A stretch of 64,000 nt of DNA from Streptomyces sp. ST2-7A (lineage in GTDB: Bacteria; Actinomycetota; Actinomycetes; Streptomycetales; Streptomycetaceae): assembly GCF_021390475.1 (NCBI RefSeq), contig NZ_JAJUWS010000027.1, positions 1 to 64,000 on the forward strand, written 5' to 3'. The notes beneath the pieces are model-generated. The model worked only from the letters and a program-made list of their open reading frames with translations. It ran no database searches and had not been told where the DNA came from. The translations under genes were made by a program, and so were the position numbers. Position 1 is the first letter of the stretch, and each line of letters opens with the position of its first letter. This document shows, piece by piece, positions 52,104-60,488 of this stretch.

Positions 52104-52544
52104 TCACCACCAGGCGGTCGCGTTGCTCGAGTTGCACGTCCCGCTCAAACTCGTCACGTAGCACGCCCGGAAGGCCCGGGCCGAACTCGAGCTGGTCAAA
52201 TACCCCGAGGTGTAGTTGCGACTGGACGCGCGGCGGGTCTCGGCCAGGTCCCACACCCGGTCGCCGTTCAGGTCGATCTCGAAGCGGATGTAGTCCGAGG
52301 ACCCGTAGTTCAGGATCCGGCCCCAGCCGTACTGGGAGCCGCCGCACCGTCCGTACCGGACCTGAACGGTGCGGTTGCTGACATCGCGCTGCACCGCGGT
52401 GGCAGTGGATGTGCAGCTGTTCGGGTCATCCCACCAGGTCTGCGCGCTCGCGGGCGCGGCGGTGAGCAGGGTGGTGGCCACGGCCGCGGCCACCGTACCC
52501 GCGACCATCGTCTTCCTTCCGATTTTTCCACGACGCCTGAACAT
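52104..52544 (-). CDS. small secreted Cys-containing protein (DUF2690-like), 146 aa
   Basis: ATG 52544 follows GGGAGGGCAC. The signal peptide has a basic RRRGKIGRK, then a hydrophobic TMVAGTVAAAVATTLLTAA and cleavage near ASA-Q (about residue 35). The mature domain (about 110 residues) has four Cys (NSC, YGRC, RACY, GTC), enough for two disulfides, and the segment AVQRDVSNRTVQVRYGRCGGSQYGWGRI resembles DUF2690/YjfA-type secreted proteins. VWDLAETRRASSRNYTSGY follows. The gene is isolated, its function is unknown, and its base composition is less extreme than that of neighbouring genes. Confidence 0.75.
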   Translation of the reverse strand: MFRRRGKIGRKTMVAGTVAAAVATTLLTAAPASAQTWWDDPNSCTSTATAVQRDVSNRTVQVRYGRCGGSQYGWGRILNYGSSDYIRFEIDLNGDRVWDLAETRRASSRNYTSGYLTSSSSARAFRACYVTSLSGTCNSSNATAWW

Positions 52545-53001
52545 CGTGCCCTCCCGTTTTTCGTGCTCTCGGATTCCCGCCGACGGCAGGAAATCATGTG
52601 ACACGAGAGGAACGCCACACGGAATTGATGAGCGAATCCCCCCGGATCACCGACCCGAATTCTTGCACCCGATCGGAGACGAGCGGATACCGCTTTCGGC
52701 CTCCTTCGGAGGAGACTTCGCGCGCGCCCTGGAAAACGCAGCGACACCTCACGGAACACGCGACACCGGCACCTCGGGAAAATGCACGAAATGCGCCGCT
52801 TTCACGGTGTCTCCATCGTCGATGCCACAGCCGACACATGATTCGTCGACACTTCCGTGACCGAAAGCGTTGGTCATGGCCGGGCGTTGTCGCGAGCTCC
52901 CCCGCCGCGCCGTGTCCGTCGCCTCGGCGCGTCGGGCCGGAATGGGCGATTCCCCTCGGAAACAGCCGCCGGGGCGCGGTCCCGGGGCGCCATCTGCGGT
53001 G
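52545..53001. other. intergenic DNA upstream of the secreted protein and downstream of tauE
   Basis: 457 bases without a supported gene; moderately AT-richer near 52600-52820, presumably containing the promoter of the minus-strand secreted protein. Open frames here are short and without ribosome sites. Confidence 0.4.
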
Positions 53002-53883
53002 TCAGGTGCCGGGGGCGAGGCGCCGCAGGGGGCAGCGGGGGACGAAGCCGTAGCACAGGCCGGCACCGGTACCGAGTGAGAGGATCGCGACGGCCAGCGG
53101 GATCCGGAGGTCGGCCGGGGCCTGCTGCAGCAGGGTGAAGGTGCCCAGTGCCAGGACGAACCAGGCGAAGGCCCGGGAGAGACCGGCGGCCGGGACGCGG
53201 CCGGCCAGTCGCGCTCCGGCCAGGCTGCCGACGACGGCGGAGGCCGTGACGGCGCCGGCGAGCGCCCGGTCGATGGGGACGGCGGTCAGGTATCCGGCGA
53301 ACCCGGCGGCCGACTTCATCGCGATGACCAGCAGTGAGGTGCCCACCGCGACCGGCATCGGCAGTCCGCCCAGCAGGGCCAGGGCGGGCACGACGAGGAA
53401 GCCGCCGCCGGCGCCGACCAGGCCGGTGACCAGGCCGACGACCGAGCCGTCCAGCAGCACCCGGCCCGCCGGAAGCCGCTCGGCGCCGTGCGCGCCCTCC
53501 CCAACGTCGGAGGCGCCCGGGCGGCGGCCCCGGAGCATGGCCCCGGCGGTGACGATCATCATGATCGCGAAGGCGACCAGCAGGGCGGCCTCGGGGACGT
53601 GGCCGCCGAGAAGACCGCCGGCCCAGGCGCCGGCCATCCCCGCCGCTCCGAAGAGGGCTCCGGTGCGCCAGCGGACCCGGCCGCCGCGGGCGTGTCCGAT
53701 CACGCCCACGGCGGCGGTGACGCCGACGACGAACAGGGAGGTGGCGATCGCCTCCTTGGCGTCCATCCCCGCCACGTACACCAGCAGCGGCACGGTCAGG
53801 ATGGTGCCGCCTCCCCCGAGCAGGCCGAGGGAGACGCCGATCAGCAGCGCGAGGACGACGACCGTCACGAGTGTCGGCGTCAT
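53002..53883 (-). CDS. TauE/SafE family sulfite/sulfonate exporter, 293 aa
   Basis: A membrane carrier of about eight helices with the duplicated TauE/SafE signatures: GVSLGLLGGGGTILTVPLLVYVAG in the first half and GLVTGLVGAGGGFLVVPALALLGGL in the second. Together with the upstream rhodanese and persulfide dioxygenase it probably exports sulfite produced when persulfides are oxidised. ATG 53883 starts 5 bases after the stop of the rhodanese gene, so the three genes form an operon. Confidence 0.93.
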   Translation of the reverse strand: MTPTLVTVVVLALLIGVSLGLLGGGGTILTVPLLVYVAGMDAKEAIATSLFVVGVTAAVGVIGHARGGRVRWRTGALFGAAGMAGAWAGGLLGGHVPEAALLVAFAIMMIVTAGAMLRGRRPGASDVGEGAHGAERLPAGRVLLDGSVVGLVTGLVGAGGGFLVVPALALLGGLPMPVAVGTSLLVIAMKSAAGFAGYLTAVPIDRALAGAVTASAVVGSLAGARLAGRVPAAGLSRAFAWFVLALGTFTLLQQAPADLRIPLAVAILSLGTGAGLCYGFVPRCPLRRLAPGT

Positions 53884-53888
53884 CCCGG

Positions 53889-54515
53889 TCACCCGTGGTC
53901 GTCGGTGAGCCGCGTGATCGCATCGCGCGGGTCGAAGGACGGCGTACGGTTCCACGGCATCCGGGAGAGCAGCACGCCCATGGCGCAGGTGTTGGTGATC
54001 GCGGCCACGGCCAGGCCGGCGCCGACGAACGCCGCCAGCAGTTGGGCGCCGGGGACGAAGAAGCCGACGACGACCCCGATCAGAACCAGGGAGCCGGCGA
54101 CCAGGCGGACCTGCCGCTCGATGTCCCAGCGCTCACGCCCCCGGTTGACGGGCGCTCCGGTCCTCTCCCACGCGGTCACGCCACCGGAGAGCACCGGCAG
54201 GCCGGGAAGACCGGCACCGGCCAGGGCTTCTCCGGCGCGGCCGGCACGCTGTCCGGAGCGACAGACCAGGACCACGTCGGGGTCCAGGTGGGTCGCCAGC
54301 TCCGCGCAGTGCTCGCGCAGGATGTCCAGGGGGACGTTGTGGGAGCCGGGTATGTGGGCGGCCTCGAACTCGGCGGGTGAACGGACGTCCAGCAGGCGTG
54401 GCGGGTTGGCCGAGTCGAGCCGGGCGCGCAGCTCCCCGGCGTCCAGGGCGTGCGGGCCGGCGATGCCGTCGGCGGGGGTGGTGGTGCGGTCGGCACGGTG
54501 GGCGGGGACGGTCAC
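53889..54515 (-). CDS. rhodanese with C-terminal two-helix (DUF2892) membrane domain, 208 aa
   Basis: The rhodanese domain (about 22-130) has RLLDVRSPAEFEAAHIPGS and the active-site loop VLVCRSGQRAGRAGEAL with catalytic Cys. The C-terminal hairpin of two helices (RQVRLVAGSLVLIGVVVGFF, LLAAFVGAGLAVAAI) plus NTCAMGVLLSRMPWN is the YgaP/DUF2892 type. It transfers sulfane sulfur at the membrane. GTG 54515 overlaps the MBL gene stop (GTGA). Confidence 0.94.
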   Translation of the reverse strand: MTVPAHRADRTTTPADGIAGPHALDAGELRARLDSANPPRLLDVRSPAEFEAAHIPGSHNVPLDILREHCAELATHLDPDVVLVCRSGQRAGRAGEALAGAGLPGLPVLSGGVTAWERTGAPVNRGRERWDIERQVRLVAGSLVLIGVVVGFFVPGAQLLAAFVGAGLAVAAITNTCAMGVLLSRMPWNRTPSFDPRDAITRLTDDHG

Positions 54516-55945
54516 GCGGGGGTCTCCTGTCGGTCGTCGGTGTGCTCGGGAGCGTCGGTGTGCTCGGGAGCGTCGGTATCGGCCGCGAGGGGGCACAGTC
54601 CTGCCGCGTGGGCGTTGTCGAAGGCGTCGTCGACGGCGACCACGTCCCGGCCTCTGGCGTGCAGCAGGGCGGCGACGACACCGGCGCGGTAGCCGCCGGC
54701 ACAGTGCGTCCAGACCCGCCCGGCGGGGATCTCGTCGATCCGCGCGGGGATCTCGTGGATGGGGATGTGGAGGGAGCCCGGGATGTGCGCCTCGCGGCGT
54801 TCCTGGTTCCGCCGCACGTCCAGGACGACCACGCCGCCGTCGTCGGTCCCGTCGTCGAGGGCCGCCGCCAGATCGGCGAAGGTGGCCCGGGCGTAGGAGA
54901 CGAGCGGTTCGCCGCCGGCCCACTCCCCCGGTGTCCCGGTGGCCATGGCGGCCGGCCGTTCGATGCCGATGCGGACCATCTCGCGCTGGGCCTCGGCGAC
55001 GTCCTCGGCACTCGTGCCGAGCAGGGTGACCGGGGTGCCCCACGGGATGAGCCAGCCCAGGTAGGTGATGAAGGGGCCGTCGAGGCCGAGGTTGAGGCTG
55101 CCCGCGAGGTGTCCGGCGGCGAAGGCGGTGCGGTCGCGCAGGTCGACCACCCATTCGCCGGCGTCGACCCGGCGCCGCAGTTCGGCGGGGTCGGCGACGG
55201 ACGGCGGGGAGAGGTCCGGGGCCCCGGGTCCGGCGGCGTTGGCGGGGCCCATGTGCGCGTAGTAGGCGGGGAAGGCGTCGAGGCCGGCGAGCAGCCGTTC
55301 GACGTAGGTCTCCTCGTCGGCGGTCAGCGCGATGTTGTCCTTCTTCTCGCCGCCCATGGTGCCGGTCCCGGCGTCGGCCTGCGTCGCGGAGCAGAAGGAC
55401 CCGAAGCCGTGCGTGGGGTGGACGGTCGTCTCGTCGGGGAGTTCCTCCGCCAGACGACGGGCCGAGCGCCACTGGGCGCGCACCAGGGTGTCGGTGTGCT
55501 CGGGGCCGAGCAGGTCGGGGCGGCCGGTGGTGCCGTACAGCAGTGATCCGCCGGTGAACACCGCGACCCGCTCGCCGTCGGTTTCCAGGACATAGGAGAG
55601 GTGGGTGTGGGTGTGACCGGGGGTGTGGATCGCCCGGATGCGCATGGTGCCGACCTCGATGACCTCGCCGTCGCGGACGGGGGTGCGCTCGAAGAAGACC
55701 TCGTCGTCGGCGTTGATCAGGTACCGGGCGCCGACCTCGCGGGCGAGGGCGAGACCGCCGGTGACGTAGTCGTTGTGGATGTGGGTCTCGAAGACGTGGG
55801 TGATGCGCACCCCGGCGGACGCGGCGAGCGCGGTGACCCGGTCGTAATCGCGCTGCGGGTCCACCACCAGGGCCGTGGTGCCGTCGTGGGCGAGGTGGGT
55901 GCGGTCGCCGAGGCCGGGGGTCTCGACGGGAAGAACGGTGATCAT
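54512..55945 (-). CDS. MBL-fold persulfide dioxygenase fused to two rhodanese domains, 477 aa
   Basis: The N-terminal metallo-beta-lactamase domain has the metal ligands of the ETHE1/CstB-type branch (ETHIHNDYVTGG, HTPGHTHTHLSY, TGGSLL, THGFGSFC). It is followed by two rhodanese repeats: the first (VVDLRDRTAFAAGHLAGSLN) lacks a Cys, and the second (VWTHCAGGYRAGVVAALL) has the catalytic Cys. It oxidises GSH- or other low-molecular-weight persulfides to sulfite with thiosulfate transfer. ATG 55945 has GAGGAGAA and overlaps the stop of a 43-codon leader ORF. The C-terminus carries a short tandem duplication (DAPEHTDAPEHTDD). Confidence 0.95.
   Translation of the reverse strand: MITVLPVETPGLGDRTHLAHDGTTALVVDPQRDYDRVTALAASAGVRITHVFETHIHNDYVTGGLALAREVGARYLINADDEVFFERTPVRDGEVIEVGTMRIRAIHTPGHTHTHLSYVLETDGERVAVFTGGSLLYGTTGRPDLLGPEHTDTLVRAQWRSARRLAEELPDETTVHPTHGFGSFCSATQADAGTGTMGGEKKDNIALTADEETYVERLLAGLDAFPAYYAHMGPANAAGPGAPDLSPPSVADPAELRRRVDAGEWVVDLRDRTAFAAGHLAGSLNLGLDGPFITYLGWLIPWGTPVTLLGTSAEDVAEAQREMVRIGIERPAAMATGTPGEWAGGEPLVSYARATFADLAAALDDGTDDGGVVVLDVRRNQERREAHIPGSLHIPIHEIPARIDEIPAGRVWTHCAGGYRAGVVAALLHARGRDVVAVDDAFDNAHAAGLCPLAADTDAPEHTDAPEHTDDRQETPA
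54538..54573 (-). repeat. 18-bp tandem repeat within the persulfide dioxygenase C-terminus
   Basis: CGGTGTGCTCGGGAGCGT at 54538-54555 is repeated exactly at 54556-54573. It is in frame and duplicates DAPEHT near residue 465. A recent slippage event is likely and the length may be polymorphic. Confidence 0.85.
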
Positions 55946-56073
55946 TCGGTTCTCCTCGGTGGAGGCGGGGGTATCGGCGGTCCGGGGCGTCCGGGGGCGG
56001 GATCGACGCGGTGTCCGCCGCGCGCCGGGTGGGGGGGGTGGGCGGGCCGCCGCCGGCGGGTCCCGGAAGCCAT
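55942..56073 (-). CDS. 43-aa Arg/Pro-rich leader ORF of the sulfur operon
   Basis: ATG 56073 is preceded by a strong AGGAGG at ideal spacing, and its stop codon overlaps the dioxygenase ATG (TGA within ATGATC), with a second GAGGAGAA for the dioxygenase itself. The product (MASGTRRRRPAHPPHPARGG..., ending in PPPPPRRTE) is basic and proline-rich, not an obvious domain. It sits directly downstream of the two operators, so it is in the leader. It could be a genuine small protein, a regulatory uORF (ribosome stalling at Pro/Arg runs), or an unused ORF. Confidence 0.5.
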   Translation of the reverse strand: MASGTRRRRPAHPPHPARGGHRVDPAPGRPGPPIPPPPPRRTE

Positions 56074-56096
56074 CGCAACCTCCTGTCGTCCACGAT

Positions 56097-56124
56097 GCGG
56101 TGATACCCCAGGGGGTATCACCGC
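56097..56124 (-). promoter_or_regulatory. CsoR/CstR-type operator 1 in the sulfur operon promoter
   Basis: A 28-bp palindrome with 13-bp arms around AG (core ATACCCC-AG-GGGGTAT, 56103-56118). This is the type of site used by copper- and persulfide-sensing CsoR/CstR repressors in actinobacteria. It lies 24 bases upstream of the leader ORF. Confidence 0.8.
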
Positions 56125-56148
56125 CTTCATCGTAACAGCTTTCGCTCT

Positions 56149-56164
56149 ATACCCCGGGGGGTAT
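56149..56164 (-). promoter_or_regulatory. CsoR/CstR-type operator 2
   Basis: ATACCCC-GG-GGGGTAT, the same 7-2-7 core, centred 46 bp from operator 1. The sequence between (AT-rich, ACGATGA on the minus strand) probably contains the -10/-35, so a repressor at both sites would sandwich the promoter. No CsoR/CstR gene is in the window. Confidence 0.75.
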
Positions 56165-56456
56165 TCGATGTCGGCATCCGCGCCCCGATCGGCGCGGCCG
56201 TCCGCCGTGGCCCGGCAGGACGGTCCGGTCGCCCCGCGCGGGAAGGGCCGGCGCGCGGCGAGGGCCGGCACGGGACGGGCCGGACATCGCGTGTCCATCG
56301 GGTCGCCTCCCCCGGCTCCGGCCGCGCACGCCGGCACGGCCGAAACGGTGCGGGGGCTCGCCCACCCGGCGGTTCCGGGGAGGCGGGGGAGGCGGGGGGA
56401 TCGTCTAATGGGGATGTGGAGCACGCTCGCAGTGGTGTCGTGGCGGTGGATGGCGG

Positions 56457-58775
56457 ATGACCGGCCGCGTCGAACACCGGGAAGCCGGCTCGGCGGACCG
56501 CGAGGAACCCGCCGAGCTGATGCTCGATGCCGCCGGGGAGGTTGTGACCTGCACCCGGACCGCCGTGAAGGTGTTGGGTGGGGCGTTCGAGGAGATCCGG
56601 GCCCGCCCGGTGGAGGTCTTCTTCGTGCCTCCCTCGGTCTGGACCTGGCTTTCCACGAACGCCTCCACCGGGGGGCGGAACACCATCCGGTCGATACTGC
56701 GCCGGGTGGGCGGCGACACGGTGACGGCGGATGTGGAGGTCTCCGAGCTGCCGGAGGGATCACCGATCCGGTTCGTGGTCCGGCTCCTTCCGGTTCCGGG
56801 CACCTCGGAGCCCGGCCCGGGGGGATACGGGAGCCGACTCCCGGACATCATGGCGGACTTCTCCCCGCCGACGGCTCCCGCCACCTCCGAGGAGGGGGCC
56901 CGCCGGCGACTGGAGCTGCTGCACGCCGCCGCCTCCCGGCTGGGTGAGTCGCTGGACCTGGTGCGCAACGCCGAGCAGTTGTTGGGAATGTTGGTTCCGG
57001 CCTTCGCGGACCTGGCGTCGGTGGACCTGACCGAGGCGGTGCTGGCGGGCGAGGAGCCCGAGTGGTTCGTCTCCGGTTCGCCGCTGCGACGGGTGGCCGT
57101 GGCGGCGGACGGCGAGTGGCCGGAGGGAATGTACCCGCCGGGGGCCGCCTTCCGGGTCGGTGACTTCGAGAGCGAGCAGTTGCGCACCGGCCGGGCCGAG
57201 GTGTTGGTGGGTCTGGACGGTTTGCGCGCGAAACTGTCCGACGACCCGGGGCTGCTGCGCCTGCTGCTACCGGAGACGGCGACCTCCCTGCTCCTGCTGC
57301 CGCTGCGGGCCCGGCGGCTGGTGTTGGGCGCGGTGGGGTTGTGGCGCACCGGGGACCGGGCCCCGTTCGAGCGGGCGGACACCTCGCTGGCGGAGGAGAT
57401 CGGTTCGCGGTTGGCGCTGAGCCTGGACAACGCCCGCCGGTACACCCGCGAGCGGCGGACCGTGGAGGCGTTGCAGCGCAGTCTGCTGCCGCGTCCGGTG
57501 GTGCGCCTGACGGCGGCGGAGACGGCCGGTACGTACGTGCCGGCGAGCACCGCGGCGGGGACCGGCGGCAGCTGGTACGACGTGATCGCGCTGTCGGGGA
57601 CCCGGGTGGCGTTCGTGGTGGGCCGGGTGGTGGGGCACGGGGTGAACGCGGCCGGGGCGATGGGCCGACTGCGGTCGGCGGTACAGACCCTCGCGGACCT
57701 CGATCCGCCGCCGGACGAGCTGCTGACCCATCTGGACGACCTGGTGATGCGGTTCGGCGAGGAGGAGGAGCGGCACGACCCGGTGGGTTCGCTGCTGGGA
57801 GCGACGTGCCTGTACGCGACGTACGACCCGATCGAACGGGTGTGCCTGATCGCGGCGGCGGGGCATCCGTCCCCGGTGCTGTGCCGGGTGGGGGAGACGG
57901 AGGCGGAGGAGGTGAAACTCCAGACGGGCCCGCCACTGGGCACCGGCGGTGAGCCGTTCGAGCCGGTGAAGCTACGGATGGAGCCGGGGGATGTACTGGT
58001 CTTCCCCAGCGGTGATCCGGTGGCCCTCGCGGCGGACGGCGCCCCAGCCTCCGTCAACCTCCCGGCGAGGGATGAATCACTACCGGTGGGCGGCATCCCG
58101 CCGGTGGGCGGATCGGTCGCCGGGGCCGACACGGACACCGGGGATGCCGGAGACGCCGGGGCCGACACGGACACCGGGGACGACGGGGACGACGGGGACC
58201 GGGAGGTCCGATCCGCCGGGGACGTCCCCGGGAGCCCGGGGCGGGATGCCCTGGTCGTGCGCGAGGGCGCCGTGGCCGCGGTCGCCCGGGATCTCCCGCT
58301 GCGCGAGCTGGGCGAGCGGATGGCGGCCCGACTGCGCGAGTGTCCCCGCCGGGAGGATCTGGCGCTGTTGATGGCGCGGATGGGCGCGGTGCCGGAGGAG
58401 TCGACGGCGTTCTGGGAGCTGCCGGCGGATCCGGGCGTGGTGGCGCGGGCCCGGACACTCACCTCGGAGCGGTTGGCGACCTGGGAGGTTCCGGAGGAGT
58501 TGGTGTTCGGCACCGAGTTGATCGTGAGCGAGTTGGTGACGAACGCGATCAGATACGCCGGGGGGCCGATCGGTTTGCGGTTGACCCGGGATCGGCGGTT
58601 GATCTGCGAGGTGTCGGACCCGAGTCAGACACAGCCGCACCTGCGGCGGGCGCGGCCGGCGGACGAGGGCGGGCGCGGATTGTTCCTGGTGGCCCAGGTC
58701 GCCCACCGGTGGGGCAGCCGGTACACGCCGGCGGGGAAGACCATCTGGACCGAGCAGCTCCTCGACCCGTCCTGA
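56457..58775 (+). CDS. PAS/GAF-SpoIIE-HATPase regulator with a degenerate phosphatase domain, 772 aa
   Basis: Domains: a PAS-like N-terminus (about 20-125), a GAF domain (about 160-335), a SpoIIE/PP2C-like domain (about 350-600), and a C-terminal HATPase (about 640-765) of the anti-sigma type. PP2C aspartates that bind Mn are altered: GGDWYD reads GGSWYD (Ser372), VVGDVVGHG reads VVGRVVGHG (Arg390), and TDG reads PSG (Ser518); the final RDDVALL-type motif (REDLALL) is kept. The HATPase N-box is intact (ELVTNAIRYA, N696; EVSDPS; DEGGRGLFLV). An Asp/Gly-rich insertion (GADTDTGDAGDAG, repeated) lies in the PP2C loop. The phosphatase half is probably inactive and sensory, the ATPase half functional. 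ATG 56457 is the first start. Confidence 0.85.
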   Translation: MTGRVEHREAGSADREEPAELMLDAAGEVVTCTRTAVKVLGGAFEEIRARPVEVFFVPPSVWTWLSTNASTGGRNTIRSILRRVGGDTVTADVEVSELPEGSPIRFVVRLLPVPGTSEPGPGGYGSRLPDIMADFSPPTAPATSEEGARRRLELLHAAASRLGESLDLVRNAEQLLGMLVPAFADLASVDLTEAVLAGEEPEWFVSGSPLRRVAVAADGEWPEGMYPPGAAFRVGDFESEQLRTGRAEVLVGLDGLRAKLSDDPGLLRLLLPETATSLLLLPLRARRLVLGAVGLWRTGDRAPFERADTSLAEEIGSRLALSLDNARRYTRERRTVEALQRSLLPRPVVRLTAAETAGTYVPASTAAGTGGSWYDVIALSGTRVAFVVGRVVGHGVNAAGAMGRLRSAVQTLADLDPPPDELLTHLDDLVMRFGEEEERHDPVGSLLGATCLYATYDPIERVCLIAAAGHPSPVLCRVGETEAEEVKLQTGPPLGTGGEPFEPVKLRMEPGDVLVFPSGDPVALAADGAPASVNLPARDESLPVGGIPPVGGSVAGADTDTGDAGDAGADTDTGDDGDDGDREVRSAGDVPGSPGRDALVVREGAVAAVARDLPLRELGERMAARLRECPRREDLALLMARMGAVPEESTAFWELPADPGVVARARTLTSERLATWEVPEELVFGTELIVSELVTNAIRYAGGPIGLRLTRDRRLICEVSDPSQTQPHLRRARPADEGGRGLFLVAQVAHRWGSRYTPAGKTIWTEQLLDPS

Positions 58776-58855
58776 GCAGGCGCCGCCGGACCGCGCCGCG
58801 GGGCCGCCCCGGAGTCCGGCTCCGGCGCGCTCCCGCTCGCGCTCCCGCCGAGCGA

Positions 58856-59533
58856 TCAGACGGCGGTGAGCACCTCGGCCGGCGGGCCCTGCGCGAGCAG
58901 GGTGCCGGCGTCCAGCGCGAGGCAGTGTCCGGCGCGGCGGGCGGCCTCCGGATCGTGGGTGGCGTGGACGACGGTGACGCCCCGGGCGGGCAGGCCGTCG
59001 AGGACGGCGAGGATGTCGGCGCGGGCGGCGGCGTCCAGGCCGGTGGTGGGTTCGTCGAGCAGGAGCAGGTCGGCGTCCTGGACGAGGGCCTGGGCGACCA
59101 GTGCGCGCTGGCGCTGTCCGCCGGAGAGTTCGTCGAGGCGACGGTCGGCGAGCCGGTCGATCCCGAGGTCGGCCATGGCCTCCTCGACCCGCCGACGGTC
59201 CTCCGGTCGGGCCCGGCGCCAGGGGCCGAGGCGCTCCCAGCGCCCCATCGCGACGGTCTCGCGAACGGTGAGCGGCAGGGCGTCGGGGACGTCGGTGCGC
59301 TGCATGACGTGGGCGACCCGGCCGGGGCCGTGACGGGTGAGGGTCCCGGTTGTCGCCTTGATCACACCGGCGATGACGCCGAGCAGGGTGGACTTGCCGG
59401 CGCCGTTGCCGCCGACCACCGTGGTGATTCCCAACTCCGGTACCCGCGCGTTGATTTCGGACAGCACCACACGTCGCCCCCGGACCACCGAGAGGTCTTC
59501 GAACCCGATCGCGGACCGTTGGGTCGCCGCCAT
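58856..59533 (-). CDS. aztA: zinc ABC transporter ATPase AztA, 225 aa
   Basis: ATPase energising zinc import. Walker A is VVGGNGAGKSTLLG, the signature motif LSGGQRQRALVAQAL, and Walker B LLLLDEPTTGLD, followed by the switch His in VTVVHATHDPEA. ATG 59533 has GAGGAGAG. It is transcribed divergently from the permease aztB across a Zur box. Its length matches single-domain metal ABC ATPases. Confidence 0.93.
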   Translation of the reverse strand: MAATQRSAIGFEDLSVVRGRRVVLSEINARVPELGITTVVGGNGAGKSTLLGVIAGVIKATTGTLTRHGPGRVAHVMQRTDVPDALPLTVRETVAMGRWERLGPWRRARPEDRRRVEEAMADLGIDRLADRRLDELSGGQRQRALVAQALVQDADLLLLDEPTTGLDAAARADILAVLDGLPARGVTVVHATHDPEAARRAGHCLALDAGTLLAQGPPAEVLTAV

Positions 59534-59555
59534 GACCACTCTCCTCACATTGAAC

Positions 59556-59570
59556 TGAAAATCATTTTCA
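59556..59570. promoter_or_regulatory. Zur box between aztA and aztB
   Basis: TGAAAATCATTTTCA, a perfect 7-1-7 palindrome matching the actinobacterial Zur consensus TGAAAATGATTTTCA. It lies 16 bases upstream of the aztB ATG and 23 upstream of aztA, so a single zinc-loaded Zur dimer can shut both promoters when zinc is ample. This is the only AT-rich island for several kilobases. Confidence 0.93.
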
Positions 59571-59585
59571 TTGTACGGTCCATCC

Positions 59586-60488
59586 ATGGAGTGGTTGGTC
59601 GGTCCCTTCGAGGTGACCTTCGTACAGCGTGCCCTGTGGGGCGGTGTCCTGGTGTCGCTGATCTGCGCGCTCGCCGGCACCTGGGTCGTGCTGCGCGGAA
59701 TGGCCTTCCTCGGTGACGCCATGGCCCACGGCATGCTGCCGGGCGTGGCCCTCGCCTCCCTCCTGGGCGGCAACCTCATGCTCGGCGCGGCGGTCAGTGC
59801 CGCCGCCATGGCGGCGGGCGTCACCCTTCTGGGTCGCTCCCCCCGGCTGTCCCACGACACCGCGATCGGCCTGCTGTTCGTCGGGATGCTCTCGCTGGGC
59901 GTGATCATCGTCTCCCGCTCGGGCTCCTTCGCCGTCGACCTGACCGGCTTCCTCTTCGGGGACGTGCTGGCGGTCCGCGAACAGGACCTGTGGCATCTGG
60001 GGATCGCCCTGCTCCTCGCGGTGCTCCTCTCCCTGGCCGGTCATCGCGCCTTCGTCGCCCTGGCCTTCGACGAGCGCAAGGCCCACACTCTGCGGCTGCG
60101 CCCCCGCCTCGCCCGGGCGGGCATGCTCGCCCTGGTCACCCTCGCGATCGTGGCCTCCTTCCACGTCGTGGGCACGCTGCTGGTCTTCGGGCTGCTCATC
60201 GCGCCGCCCGCCGCAGCGCTGCCGTGGGCACGGCGGGTACCGGTGGTGATGGCCGGGGCGGCACTGCTGGGGATCACCGCGACCGTGATCGGCCTCCTGC
60301 TCTCCTGGCACCTGGGAACCGCCGCCGGGGCGACCGTCGCGGGCGTCGCCGTCCTGCAGTTCTTCCTCTCCGCCGGGATCGCCGGCCTGCGCGGCCGACG
60401 GGTTCTCCCACCCACCCCGGCCGCGCCACCCGCCGGTCCCCCGGCCGCGCTTCCCACCCCACGAAGGAATGTGGAGACCTCCCGATGA
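59586..60488 (+). CDS. aztB: zinc ABC transporter permease AztB, 300 aa
   Basis: A polytopic ABC-3 permease (eight or nine helices): AGTWVVLRGMAFLGDAMAHGMLPGVALA, FLFGDVLAV, SFHVVGTLLVFGLLIAPPAAA. ATG 59586 (MEWLVGPFEVTFVQRALWG) has no Shine-Dalgarno, and the Zur box/-10 region ends about 15 bases upstream, so the mRNA is probably leaderless. A TTG 5 codons earlier lies inside the promoter. It overlaps the following gene by 4 bases (ATGA). Confidence 0.93.
   Translation: MEWLVGPFEVTFVQRALWGGVLVSLICALAGTWVVLRGMAFLGDAMAHGMLPGVALASLLGGNLMLGAAVSAAAMAAGVTLLGRSPRLSHDTAIGLLFVGMLSLGVIIVSRSGSFAVDLTGFLFGDVLAVREQDLWHLGIALLLAVLLSLAGHRAFVALAFDERKAHTLRLRPRLARAGMLALVTLAIVASFHVVGTLLVFGLLIAPPAAALPWARRVPVVMAGAALLGITATVIGLLLSWHLGTAAGATVAGVAVLQFFLSAGIAGLRGRRVLPPTPAAPPAGPPAALPTPRRNVETSR

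Noticed and set aside
56155..56456. A CsoR/CstR repressor gene next to its operators
   Set aside because: The short frames here encode Arg/Pro/Ala sequence without the CsoR Cys-His-Cys motif or helical bundle pattern.
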